64,000 bases of DNA, from assembly GCA_038120295.1 (NCBI GenBank), contig JAYOLL010000010.1:1-64000 (forward strand), given 5' to 3'. The notes under the pieces were generated by a model. That model was not told where the DNA came from. It worked only from the letters and a program-made list of their open reading frames with translations, and did no database searches. Source of the DNA: JAYOEY01 sp038120295 (lineage in GTDB: Bacteria > Pseudomonadota > Alphaproteobacteria > MPNO01 > UBA2964). Below are positions 57,428 through 64,000 of this stretch, one piece after another (within the stretch, counting starts at the first letter, position 1; the number at the start of each line of letters is the position of its first letter). A program made the translations under genes and the position numbers.

Positions 57428-58681
57428 TCAGGCGGAACCGTCTCCGCTGTCGCTTCGGTCGATGATTCTTGAAGTCGGGAAAGTCACCGTGACGACGGTC
57501 CCGACTCCCGGTTCGCTCTTGAGATCGAATGTCGCCCCATGCAGTTCCGCCAGTGCACGGGACAGGGGAAGGCCGAGCCCGGTGCCCTCGCGGGACCGCG
57601 TCATCGTATTCTCCACCTGACCGAAAACGGTCATGACTCTGGGAATGTCCTCGCGAGCGATGCCGATACCCGTATCGGCGACCTCGAGGATGAATCCGGC
57701 GACCGGGCGGCAATAGGCGGAAATCGAGACCGAGCCGCCCCTGTCGGTGAACTTGATCGCGTTGGCCGCCAGGTTGAGCAGGATCTGTCGAATTTTTCGT
57801 GCTTCGGCGACCAGATGCGGCAGCTCTTCCGCCAGTTCAGTACGGAGCGACACACCTGCCCGGTCGGCCTGTTCGCGGAGCATCCGGGCGACCGACCGAA
57901 TGGCGGTTTCGACGTCGACCTCATCTTCCTGAAGGTCCGAAACGCCGGCCTCGAATCTGGAATAATCAAGAATGTCGTTGATCAGGTCGAGCAGGTGGAT
58001 GCCCGACATGTGAATGTCGGATGCGTATTCGAGATATTTTCTGCTTCCGACCGGCCCGAAAGTCTGTTCGCTTATGATTTCGGAAAAACCGATAATCGCA
58101 TTCAGCGGGGTCCGGAACTCATGGCTGACATTGGACAGGAATTCGGCCTTAACCCGGCCGGCCTCTTCCGCCATAGCACGTGCCCGTTCAAGCTCATGCG
58201 CGGTTTCAAACAGTATGCTGGAGCGAGCTTCCAGTTTGCGCTTTGTCTTCAGGGCGTCCTCAAGGTCGGTCGAGAGCGCGTTGAGCCGCACCTGAAGGGT
58301 CTCTGCTGTTCCTTTCAGGTCCGTGACATCGACGGCGAGCGCATTAAACCGCCGACCGTCGTCCGAGCTGGTTATCGACAGGCGCATCCATCGTTCGCCC
58401 GTGCTCGGCGCCGCATAGCGTACGTCCAGAACGAATGAACCCGTTCCTGTTGTCCCGTCGAGTTTTCGGAGTAGCGCATTCCGGTCTTTACGATGCAGCC
58501 GCTGGAGCAGTTTCAGAAGCCTGAACCGGGACCTGCCGTTGCCGTCCACGGGACGGCCATCTGTATCGATTTCGAAAAAGCCGTTTTCGTCGACGCCCCA
58601 GGAGGCGCTTATCGGAGGCAGGGTGGTTGCAGCCCGGGCGCGGTAAATGGACTCTTCGCCGCCTCCCGGGTCGTCGGTCAC
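57428..58681 (-). CDS. Soluble PAS-type sensor histidine kinase
   Basis: A 417-residue kinase without transmembrane segments. A divergent PAS-like region covers about residues 25-125, a coiled-coil linker about 125-180, and the dimerisation domain holds the phospho-acceptor His187 in FLSNVSHEFRTPLNAIIGFSE. The ATPase domain has the N box (NLAANAIKF), G1 (DTGIGI) and G2 (GTGLGL). The H box is of the PleC/DivJ-like alphaproteobacterial kind. No response regulator is adjacent. Its ATG overlaps the stop of the Sel1-repeat gene by 4 bp (ATGA), so the Sel1 protein may be its partner. Confidence 0.92.
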   Translation of the reverse strand: MTDDPGGGEESIYRARAATTLPPISASWGVDENGFFEIDTDGRPVDGNGRSRFRLLKLLQRLHRKDRNALLRKLDGTTGTGSFVLDVRYAAPSTGERWMRLSITSSDDGRRFNALAVDVTDLKGTAETLQVRLNALSTDLEDALKTKRKLEARSSILFETAHELERARAMAEEAGRVKAEFLSNVSHEFRTPLNAIIGFSEIISEQTFGPVGSRKYLEYASDIHMSGIHLLDLINDILDYSRFEAGVSDLQEDEVDVETAIRSVARMLREQADRAGVSLRTELAEELPHLVAEARKIRQILLNLAANAIKFTDRGGSVSISAYCRPVAGFILEVADTGIGIAREDIPRVMTVFGQVENTMTRSREGTGLGLPLSRALAELHGATFDLKSEPGVGTVVTVTFPTSRIIDRSDSGDGSA

Positions 58682-59418
58682 GCCGCGCTTCCGACGTCCG
58701 ATGCTGCTGTCCTGGCGTCGTTGGCGCTCTCCGCCCGGACCGGCACGTGGTCGGGAGCCGCCGCTGCCGTTTGCGCCTGGAGCCTTTCTTCCGGCGTCAT
58801 CGCATCCTGGGCTACCTTTCGCGCGGCGAGCGCCGCCTTACGCGATTTTGCCGGCAACCCGTTGCGGAGGGCCCGTGAAATCCAGACGAAGGCCGCCAGC
58901 GGGTCCGTGCCGGTTCCCTTGCCGTCCCGGAGCATCATGCCGTAGACGAACTGGGAACTGGCGTCGCCCAGACAGGCTGCTTTCTCGTACCAGTGCGCCG
59001 CCATAGACAGATCCTTCGGCACAGCAGTGCCGCGAGCATGGAGGTTTCCCAGCGACACCATCGCAGCCCGATGCCCTGCCGTTGCCGCCTGCGTCAGAAG
59101 CTCGACTGCCTTTCCCGTGTTTTCTCCTGCCATCTCTGCGTCCATCCCCCGCGACAGGAGCAGCTTCCCCAGCCGGTAGCGCGCTTCGACCGAACCGCCG
59201 CCGAATGCTCTCCTGTACCAGACGGCCGCTTCCTCTGAATTGGAAGGAACTCCGTTTCCGAGGCGATACATCTCGGCCATTTCCAGCTGCGCTTCGACAT
59301 CGCCATTCGCGGCCCTCCTGGCGCGCTTAATCATGGAGTCCGTAAAGCTCTCTGGGAAGAGCATTTCCCGAGAAATTTTCAACTTTTGCGTCCCTCGCGG
59401 TTTGAGAGGACGCATCAT
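58678..59418 (-). CDS. Sel1-repeat (SLR) protein
   Basis: A protein of about 246 residues with at least four Sel1-like repeats: AQLEMAEMYRLGNGVPSNSEEAAVWYRRA, ARYRLGKLLLSRG...KAVELLTQA, AMVSLGNLHARGTAVPKDLSMAAHWYEKA and SQFVYGMMLRDGKGTGTDPLAAFVWISRA. Such solenoids mediate protein-protein contacts, often in signalling. The C-terminus is an Ala-rich tail. The start is uncertain: ATG 59418 or 59415, or ATG 59364 (MLFPESF). Coupled to the histidine kinase by a 4-bp overlap. Confidence 0.85.
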   Translation of the reverse strand: MMRPLKPRGTQKLKISREMLFPESFTDSMIKRARRAANGDVEAQLEMAEMYRLGNGVPSNSEEAAVWYRRAFGGGSVEARYRLGKLLLSRGMDAEMAGENTGKAVELLTQAATAGHRAAMVSLGNLHARGTAVPKDLSMAAHWYEKAACLGDASSQFVYGMMLRDGKGTGTDPLAAFVWISRALRNGLPAKSRKAALAARKVAQDAMTPEERLQAQTAAAAPDHVPVRAESANDARTAASDVGSAA

Positions 59419-59459
59419 AAGAGACCGGCCTTGTCGGTTGGTTAATAGTCCTTCCCTGA

Positions 59460-59476
59460 GTTTACCCTCCGTAAAC
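59460..59476. promoter_or_regulatory. Operator-like dyad between divergent genes
   Basis: GTTTAC-CCTCC-GTAAAC, a perfect 6-bp dyad with a 5-bp spacer, centred in the 99-bp space between the Sel1/kinase operon and the hypothetical gene at 59518. It could be a site for a regulator of one or both. Confidence 0.35.
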
Positions 59477-59517
59477 ACCGTGGTGGTAGTCAATGGGCAC
59501 GCCTGTCGAGGACGAAG

Positions 59518-59970
59518 ATGGATTTTTTCGGAACAGCAAAGAAGATCGTGTGCAGCATCATCGCGACGGCCCTGGCGATGACAGTCGCCGCGGTCGAGGG
59601 ATTGCTGCCGCACAGGCCGGACTGGCTGGAGCGCGTCGCCAACCTCGCGGATACCCTGAAATCGGTCTACGAGACCGGTGGTCATCCCGACGTCTCGCCC
59701 GGTTCCCCGAGGGATTCCGGAGAGGCCGCGCCCGAGTTCGATCAGAGCCGGTTGCTCCTTGCCTACACAGAGCTCTGGGAGTTCGTTCAGGAGTTGCGAA
59801 ATGATGGGCTGTCGCTCGATGACGAGTTCTGCGACCGGATCGAACGGGAATGGTCCGTAACCACCCTGCTCACCTATCTCCGGAGCGCCGACCGGACCCT
59901 ACGCGATCATGCGAACACGAAGCTGGTTTCGGCATCCGCCGTTATGTCTCCGCCACAGAACGGCGACTGA
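59518..59970 (+). CDS. Hypothetical protein, 150 aa
   Basis: I do not recognise this protein. It has a short hydrophobic N-terminus (VCSIIATALAMTVAAVEGLL, about residues 11-30) that could be a membrane anchor, a Pro/Ser-rich linker around 55-72 and a helical acidic C-terminal part (SRLLLAYTELWEFVQELRNDGLSLDDEFCDRIE). It is transcribed divergently from the Sel1/kinase operon. CGAGGACGA precedes ATG 59518. Codon use looks like that of its neighbours, so it is probably a real gene. Confidence 0.55.
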   Translation: MDFFGTAKKIVCSIIATALAMTVAAVEGLLPHRPDWLERVANLADTLKSVYETGGHPDVSPGSPRDSGEAAPEFDQSRLLLAYTELWEFVQELRNDGLSLDDEFCDRIEREWSVTTLLTYLRSADRTLRDHANTKLVSASAVMSPPQNGD

Positions 59971-60076
59971 TCCCGAAAGTCCGGTTTGCGGTAAATTTCG
60001 GAAGTTTCCATCGGCCCGAAAATTGATCTAGTGTCCCCGCCGACCGTCGCCGGGGCGGTCGCAACGGGGCGTGATT

Positions 60077-61144
60077 ATGAAACTGCTGATTTTACCGGGC
60101 GACGGGATCGGGCCGGAAATCGTCGATGTCGCCAGAAAAGCTCTGGCTGCGCTGAATGACCGTTTTGCGCTGGGGCTGATATTCGAAACCGAGGAAATCG
60201 GCCTGGCCCGACTCGAGGCGGCCGGTTCCACCCTGCCCGAAAGCGTGCAGGACAAAATGCGCGCTGCAGACGGCATTGTACTCGGCCCGGTATCGACCCA
60301 TGCCTATCCGCATTCTTCAGAAGGCGGCATAAACGTTTCCGCCTGGTCCCGTACCCGGCTCGACCTTTATGCCAATATCCGGCCGAGCGCAGTCAGGCAC
60401 GGCGTTCCCGCGCACGTGCCGGCCATGGACCTGGTGATCGTCCGCGAGAATACAGAAGGCTTCTATGCCGACCGCAACATGGCCTGGGGCACCGGCGAGT
60501 TCATGCCGACGAAAGACGTTGCCCTCGCTGTCGGCAAGGCGACGCGCGAAGGGTGCCGCCGCATTGCGGCTGCAGCGTGCGAGCTCACCATGCGGCGGAA
60601 CCGGCGGCTGACGATCGTCCACAAGGCGAACGTACTGACCAGGTATAGCGGCCTGTTTCTGGAGACCGCGCGCGAGGTGGCGAACGCTTACCCCGATATT
60701 GAGGTCGACGACGTGATCGTCGATGCGATGGCGGCGCTTCTGGTGCGCGAGCCCGAGCGGTTCGATGTGATTGTGACCAGCAACATGTTCGGCGACATCC
60801 TGTCCGACGAGGCGGCGGAACTGGCCGGCGGGCTGGGCCTTGCTGCATCGCTCAACGCCGGCGACGATCACGCGGTGGCGCAGGCGGCGCATGGTTCCGC
60901 TCCGGACATCGCCGGTCAGGACATCGCCAACCCGGCCGCGATTCTGCATTCGACGGCGATGCTGCTTGAGCATCTCGGCGCGAGGATCGGCGATAACGGC
61001 CTTGCTGAGGCCGCCAGATGCCTGGCGGACGGGACCGATGAAGTCCTGGCCCATGACGCGACGCGGACGAAGGATCTGGGCGGGCAGGGCGGCACCAGGG
61101 CGTTCGGCGACGCCCTGGTCCGGAGGATTGCCTCTGAAGGCTAG
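60077..61144 (+). CDS. Isocitrate/isopropylmalate dehydrogenase family protein
   Basis: A 355-residue NAD(P)-dependent beta-hydroxyacid oxidative decarboxylase. LILPGDGIGPEIVDVA is the N-terminal family motif, IVRENTEGFYADRN carries the substrate and Tyr loop, IVHKANVLTRYSG the catalytic Lys, VTSNMFGDILSDEAAEL the metal-binding Asp residues, and AAHGSAPDIAGQDIANPAAILHSTAMLLEH the cofactor loop. The leuB-type arginine motif is not clear, so substrate (3-isopropylmalate, homoisocitrate, tartrate or another malate derivative) is open. ATG 60077 is chosen; GTG 60071 is in frame. Its TAG shares the CTAG with the convergent copper chaperone gene. Confidence 0.85.
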   Translation: MKLLILPGDGIGPEIVDVARKALAALNDRFALGLIFETEEIGLARLEAAGSTLPESVQDKMRAADGIVLGPVSTHAYPHSSEGGINVSAWSRTRLDLYANIRPSAVRHGVPAHVPAMDLVIVRENTEGFYADRNMAWGTGEFMPTKDVALAVGKATREGCRRIAAAACELTMRRNRRLTIVHKANVLTRYSGLFLETAREVANAYPDIEVDDVIVDAMAALLVREPERFDVIVTSNMFGDILSDEAAELAGGLGLAASLNAGDDHAVAQAAHGSAPDIAGQDIANPAAILHSTAMLLEHLGARIGDNGLAEAARCLADGTDEVLAHDATRTKDLGGQGGTRAFGDALVRRIASEG

Positions 61145-61698
61145 TGCTTGTGGCCCCGATGCATGCCGCTGTCGTGCATGCCGCCGCCTTTCATGTTGCC
61201 GTGCGGTTTCATCGCGCCGATCTTGCCGACCTTGACCGGAATTTCGATTTCTCCGGCCTTTTCGAACACGAAGGTGACCGGGAAGGTCTCACCTTCGATC
61301 AGCTTTTTATGTAGCCCCAGTAGCATGATGTGATAGCCGCCGGGCTTCATCAGGATGGTTTCGCCCGGCGAGAGGGCGATGCCGTCTTTGACGCGCCTCA
61401 TCCTCATCACGGTGCCTTCCATGATGTGGGTATGGATCTCGACGTTCCTCGCGACCGGCGATTTTGCGTCGATCAGGCGATCGATTGCTGCGCCCTTATT
61501 GACCAGTTGCGCGTATGCAGCGCCATTCCCACCGACCGATGCGCGCGCCCAGGGGGCCTCGATGGCAATGTTACCTGCCATGGTTTTTATCTGGTTCGAC
61601 GGCATGCTCTGGTCCTTATGACCGTGCATGGGCTGGGCATGGGCCGACGACAGCGTCAGCATGACGGCGGCTACCGTCAGGATTGTCATTGTTTTCAT
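61141..61698 (-). CDS. PCu(A)C-type periplasmic copper chaperone
   Basis: A 185-residue exported protein with a signal peptide ending near AHA. The copper site of PCu(A)C proteins is visible: His89, Met100, His123 and Met125 (VEIHTHIMEG..MRM..GGYHIML), close to H-x10-M-x21-H-x-M. The N-terminus after cleavage (MHGHKDQSM) and the C-terminus (KPHGNMKGGGMHDSGMHRGHKH) are Met/His-rich, probably extra copper-binding tails. It would deliver Cu(I) to cytochrome oxidase or handle excess copper. A DUF2946 gene lies upstream, 61 bp away, on the same strand. Confidence 0.9.
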   Translation of the reverse strand: MKTMTILTVAAVMLTLSSAHAQPMHGHKDQSMPSNQIKTMAGNIAIEAPWARASVGGNGAAYAQLVNKGAAIDRLIDAKSPVARNVEIHTHIMEGTVMRMRRVKDGIALSPGETILMKPGGYHIMLLGLHKKLIEGETFPVTFVFEKAGEIEIPVKVGKIGAMKPHGNMKGGGMHDSGMHRGHKH

Positions 61699-61759
61699 AT
61701 CCGATCTCTCTGTTTTCCGGCAGGCGCGCCGGGCGTTTCAAAAAAAGGTGGCGAGATCG

Positions 61760-62131
61760 TCAGACGGGTGGGCCTCGCGCCTCTTGCGGCGAGTAACCGG
61801 ATTTTTGCGAAAGTCGGTTGTCGGTCGCCCGAAATGCGGGATCGTTTTGGGTCGCATCCTGTGCTTCCCGAGGGGCCTCGATTGACGGCAGGGCGGTCGC
61901 CAGGGGAAGCGGGCAAATCTTGCAATGTTCGCCGAGATCTCCCTGTTCCACTGGGCTCCCGGTGCCAGGCAGAGGCGCTGTCATCGTGCCGCCAGTGGCA
62001 AGGCAGTAGACAATTTTGCCATGCGTGGCCGTAGCCGGTTCTGCTACGGCCCAGCCAGCCGGCAGCAACGTATTGAGCAACACTGCCAGGATAGCGAAGA
62101 ATGCGCGCAGGGTTGGAGGACGTGCAGTCAT
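61760..62131 (-). CDS. DUF2946-like exported protein
   Basis: A 123-residue protein with a hydrophobic N-terminal signal (LRAFFAILAVLLNTLLPAGWAVA) and a short Cys/His motif GEHCKICPLP near residue 70, as in DUF2946 proteins, which are commonly found beside copper-handling genes. Probably co-transcribed with the PCu(A)C gene. A role in periplasmic copper binding is inferred from context and motif. Confidence 0.72.
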   Translation of the reverse strand: MTARPPTLRAFFAILAVLLNTLLPAGWAVAEPATATHGKIVYCLATGGTMTAPLPGTGSPVEQGDLGEHCKICPLPLATALPSIEAPREAQDATQNDPAFRATDNRLSQKSGYSPQEARGPPV

Positions 62132-62169
62132 GGGTAAAGGCTATGGTCAGGTCTGCCCGGAAACAACCG

Positions 62170-64000
62170 TTAGCCGGAGCCTGCGGCCTGGGCCAGTATC
62201 GCAGCGCGCAGCCGGTCCGGCGTGCAGGGCGCACGCAGGACGCGCACGCCTGTTGCATGGTGGATCGCGCCGAAGATCGCAGGCGCCGTGGCGCACAGCG
62301 AGGGTTCGCCGATACCTTTTGCGCCCCACGGCCCGGTCGGTTCCGGGTCCTCAATGATGTAACTCCGGATCGGCGGAACATCGCCGATGGTGGGCATCAG
62401 GTAATCGTGCAGGTTTTCGGTCCTGCCCGGCACGAATTCCTCCATCAGGGCGAACCCCAGCCCCTGCGCAATTCCACCCTCGATCTGGCCCTCCACCTGC
62501 TGCGGGTTCAGCGCTTTCCCGACATCGTGCGCCGCGGCCATGCGAAGGACCTTGACCGTGCCAAGCTCGATATCGACCTCGACTTCCGCGATCTGCGCCG
62601 CGAAGCCGTATGTCGCGTAGGGCTTGCCCTGTCCGTTTTCATCGAGCGGTTCGGTAGGCGGGTCGAAATAACCTTCGCCGGTCAGCACGTCGCCATTTTC
62701 GGCGGGCGCGAGCGAAGACAGGTCGAGCCTGCGAGACCCTGCGTCATCTTTCACGGTCAGGCCGCCGTCTTCGCAGATGATGGACGCGTTGTCCCCGACA
62801 TTGGCAAGGCGCAGGATCTGCGCGCGCAGATCCTCGCCGGCGCGCTTTGCGGCGTTGCCGGATACATAGGCCTGCCGGGAAGCGGAGCTCTTTCCGGCGT
62901 CGGCGGTCAGGTCGGTGTCGCCCCACACCAGATCGATGTCGGCCATGGCGATGCCAAGCCCGTCGGCGGCGGCCTGCACCATCGTCGTATTGGTGCCCTG
63001 GCCGATATCCTGCGCCCCCGAATAGAGCGTGATCCTGCCGTCGGTGGAAACGCCGATCCGCATGGTCGAGGGGTTGGCGAGCGAGGTGTTGCCGCAGCCG
63101 TACCACATGCAGCCTACCCCGACGCCACGGCGTAATGCTCCATCAGCGGCGCTGTTGAATTTTTCAGCTGCCGAGCGCCAGTCCTGCCAGTCGCCGCGCA
63201 GGGATTCGAGGCACTGGTCCAGGCCGGCGCTTTCCAGCGACTGGCCGGTGGCGGTCGGCTGACCCTTGCGGATCGCGTTCCTGAGTCTGAACTCCAGCGG
63301 ATCGATACCGCACTCTTCGGCCATCATGTCCATGCAGGCGTCGTGCGCGATGGCGGCCTGCGGCACGCCGAAACCCCGGAAGGCGCCGGCCGGTGTTTCG
63401 TGAGCGAAATACGCATGCGATGCGGCATGGACGTTCGGGACGAAGTAGGGGCCCGTTGCGTGGATCGGCACGCGGTCTTTTACCGTCAGTCCCCAGGAAA
63501 CATAGGCGCCCGTATTGAACAGCCCGTCGAAGCTGAAGCCCTGCAGGTTTCCGTCCCTGTCGCACCCGTAGCGGGCCGTGATGCGCGCCGGGTGACGTTT
63601 CGATGTCACCGCCATCGATTCGATCCGGTTCCAAATGCAACGCACCGGCCGGTCGAGCAGCCAGGCGGCGAGCGCCAGCAGCGGCTGGACTGACAGGTCA
63701 AGCTTGCCGCCGAACCCGCCGCCGCAGGCGGTCGGGATAATACGGATGTCCGCGGGCGCGATCCCCATGATCTGCGCCACCTCGTCGCGGTCCATGTAGG
63801 GAGTCTGGGTGGACACGATAATTTCGATCCGGTCGCCGACGCGTCGCGCCCATCCCGCTTCCGGCTCGATATAGGCATGCTCCACGAAGCCGGTTTCCAC
63901 ATCGCAGGAAACGACGATATCGGCTGACTCCAGCGCGGTATCTGCGTCGCCCTTTACGACCAGCCCGTCAGCAAGAAGGTTGTCGGGCCAGTCGGGCTGC
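62170..64000 (-). CDS. Xanthine-dehydrogenase-family molybdopterin-binding subunit, cut by the window end
   Basis: A molybdenum hydroxylase large subunit whose 5' end lies beyond 64000: the frame is open to the last base (LLADGLVVKGDADTALESADIVVSCDVETGFVEHAYIEPEAG), so an internal GTG near 63900 is not the start. About 610 residues are visible, including CGGGFGGKLDLS, the active-site loop AGAFRGFGVPQAAIAHDACMD, GAQDIGQGTNTTMVQAAADGLG and GAKGIGEPS with the catalytic Glu. The FRGFG loop places it nearer xanthine/nicotinate/aldehyde oxidoreductases than the other three large subunits here. Partner subunits may lie upstream, outside the window. Confidence 0.9.
   Translation of the reverse strand, partial: QPDWPDNLLADGLVVKGDADTALESADIVVSCDVETGFVEHAYIEPEAGWARRVGDRIEIIVSTQTPYMDRDEVAQIMGIAPADIRIIPTACGGGFGGKLDLSVQPLLALAAWLLDRPVRCIWNRIESMAVTSKRHPARITARYGCDRDGNLQGFSFDGLFNTGAYVSWGLTVKDRVPIHATGPYFVPNVHAASHAYFAHETPAGAFRGFGVPQAAIAHDACMDMMAEECGIDPLEFRLRNAIRKGQPTATGQSLESAGLDQCLESLRGDWQDWRSAAEKFNSAADGALRRGVGVGCMWYGCGNTSLANPSTMRIGVSTDGRITLYSGAQDIGQGTNTTMVQAAADGLGIAMADIDLVWGDTDLTADAGKSSASRQAYVSGNAAKRAGEDLRAQILRLANVGDNASIICEDGGLTVKDDAGSRRLDLSSLAPAENGDVLTGEGYFDPPTEPLDENGQGKPYATYGFAAQIAEVEVDIELGTVKVLRMAAAHDVGKALNPQQVEGQIEGGIAQGLGFALMEEFVPGRTENLHDYLMPTIGDVPPIRSYIIEDPEPTGPWGAKGIGEPSLCATAPAIFGAIHHATGVRVLRAPCTPDRLRAAILAQAAGSG

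Noticed and set aside
57428..58681. The histidine kinase as PrsK, the regulator of PEP-CTERM genes
   Set aside because: PrsK-type kinases are membrane proteins with a different sensor region; this one is soluble, far from the PEP-CTERM genes and coupled to a Sel1 protein.

Overview
The window is high-GC DNA, densely coded on both strands, and most likely chromosomal from an alphaproteobacterium. The lineage is inferred from gene content: a CAU tRNA of the alphaproteobacterial type, two CspA genes, a DUF1194 protein, GtrA, class III CoA-transferase, PEP-CTERM proteins and many carbon-monoxide-dehydrogenase-like molybdenum hydroxylases. Placement near Rhodospirillales is a guess. No plasmid, phage, insertion-sequence or CRISPR genes were seen.

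Layout. 0.2-6.8 kb: a tRNA, then a decaying cell-surface glycan locus (a sugar epimerase broken by one in-frame TGA, an FAD oxidoreductase, a methyltransferase, GtrA and a truncated membrane glycosyltransferase). An arylsulfotransferase-like gene lies at its left, and a gene for a decarboxylase/binding-protein-fold protein is inserted on the opposite strand. 6.9-15.6 kb: a DUF1194 protein, an EamA exporter, a TauD-type dioxygenase, two cold-shock genes, an MFS exporter, a CaiB-type CoA-transferase and an unusual crotonase. 15.7-25.8 kb: two PEP-CTERM genes, a divergent PyrD/PyrK-like pair, a TPR-oxygenase fusion, an XRE regulator, an orphan molybdenum hydroxylase, and a dienelactone-hydrolase/isochorismatase pair. 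26-44.9 kb: the catabolic core, with molybdenum hydroxylases, a two-subunit Rieske dioxygenase, UbiD, KatG, two amidohydrolases, a CmcJ/NvfI-type oxygenase and a TctC binding protein. 45-48.8 kb: a histidine phosphatase, a complete cobalt-type nitrile hydratase operon and a lipoprotein. 48.9-54.8 kb: an operon of a MetE-like methyltransferase, a Rieske oxygenase and a quinone reductase, followed by further oxidoreductases. 54.8-64 kb: MscS, acyl-CoA dehydrogenase, a Sel1/histidine-kinase pair, an isopropylmalate-dehydrogenase relative, copper-handling proteins and a fourth molybdenum hydroxylase cut off by the window end.

How it may work together. The region looks like a set of small peripheral catabolic modules for aromatic, heterocyclic or nitrile substrates. 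Four paralogues of the 4,5-dihydroxyphthalate-decarboxylase family are scattered among them, one in an operon with a Rieske dioxygenase. No complete named pathway can be assembled from the window alone.

The best-supported regulatory signal is shared by the two PEP-CTERM genes, 9 kb apart. Each has a sigma-54 -24/-12 promoter, an IHF-like site exactly 18 bp upstream of it, and a 19-bp upstream element matching at 17 of 19 positions.

Intergenic space is dominated by three families of short palindromic repeats, called A, B and C here. They account for nearly all gaps longer than about 200 bp.
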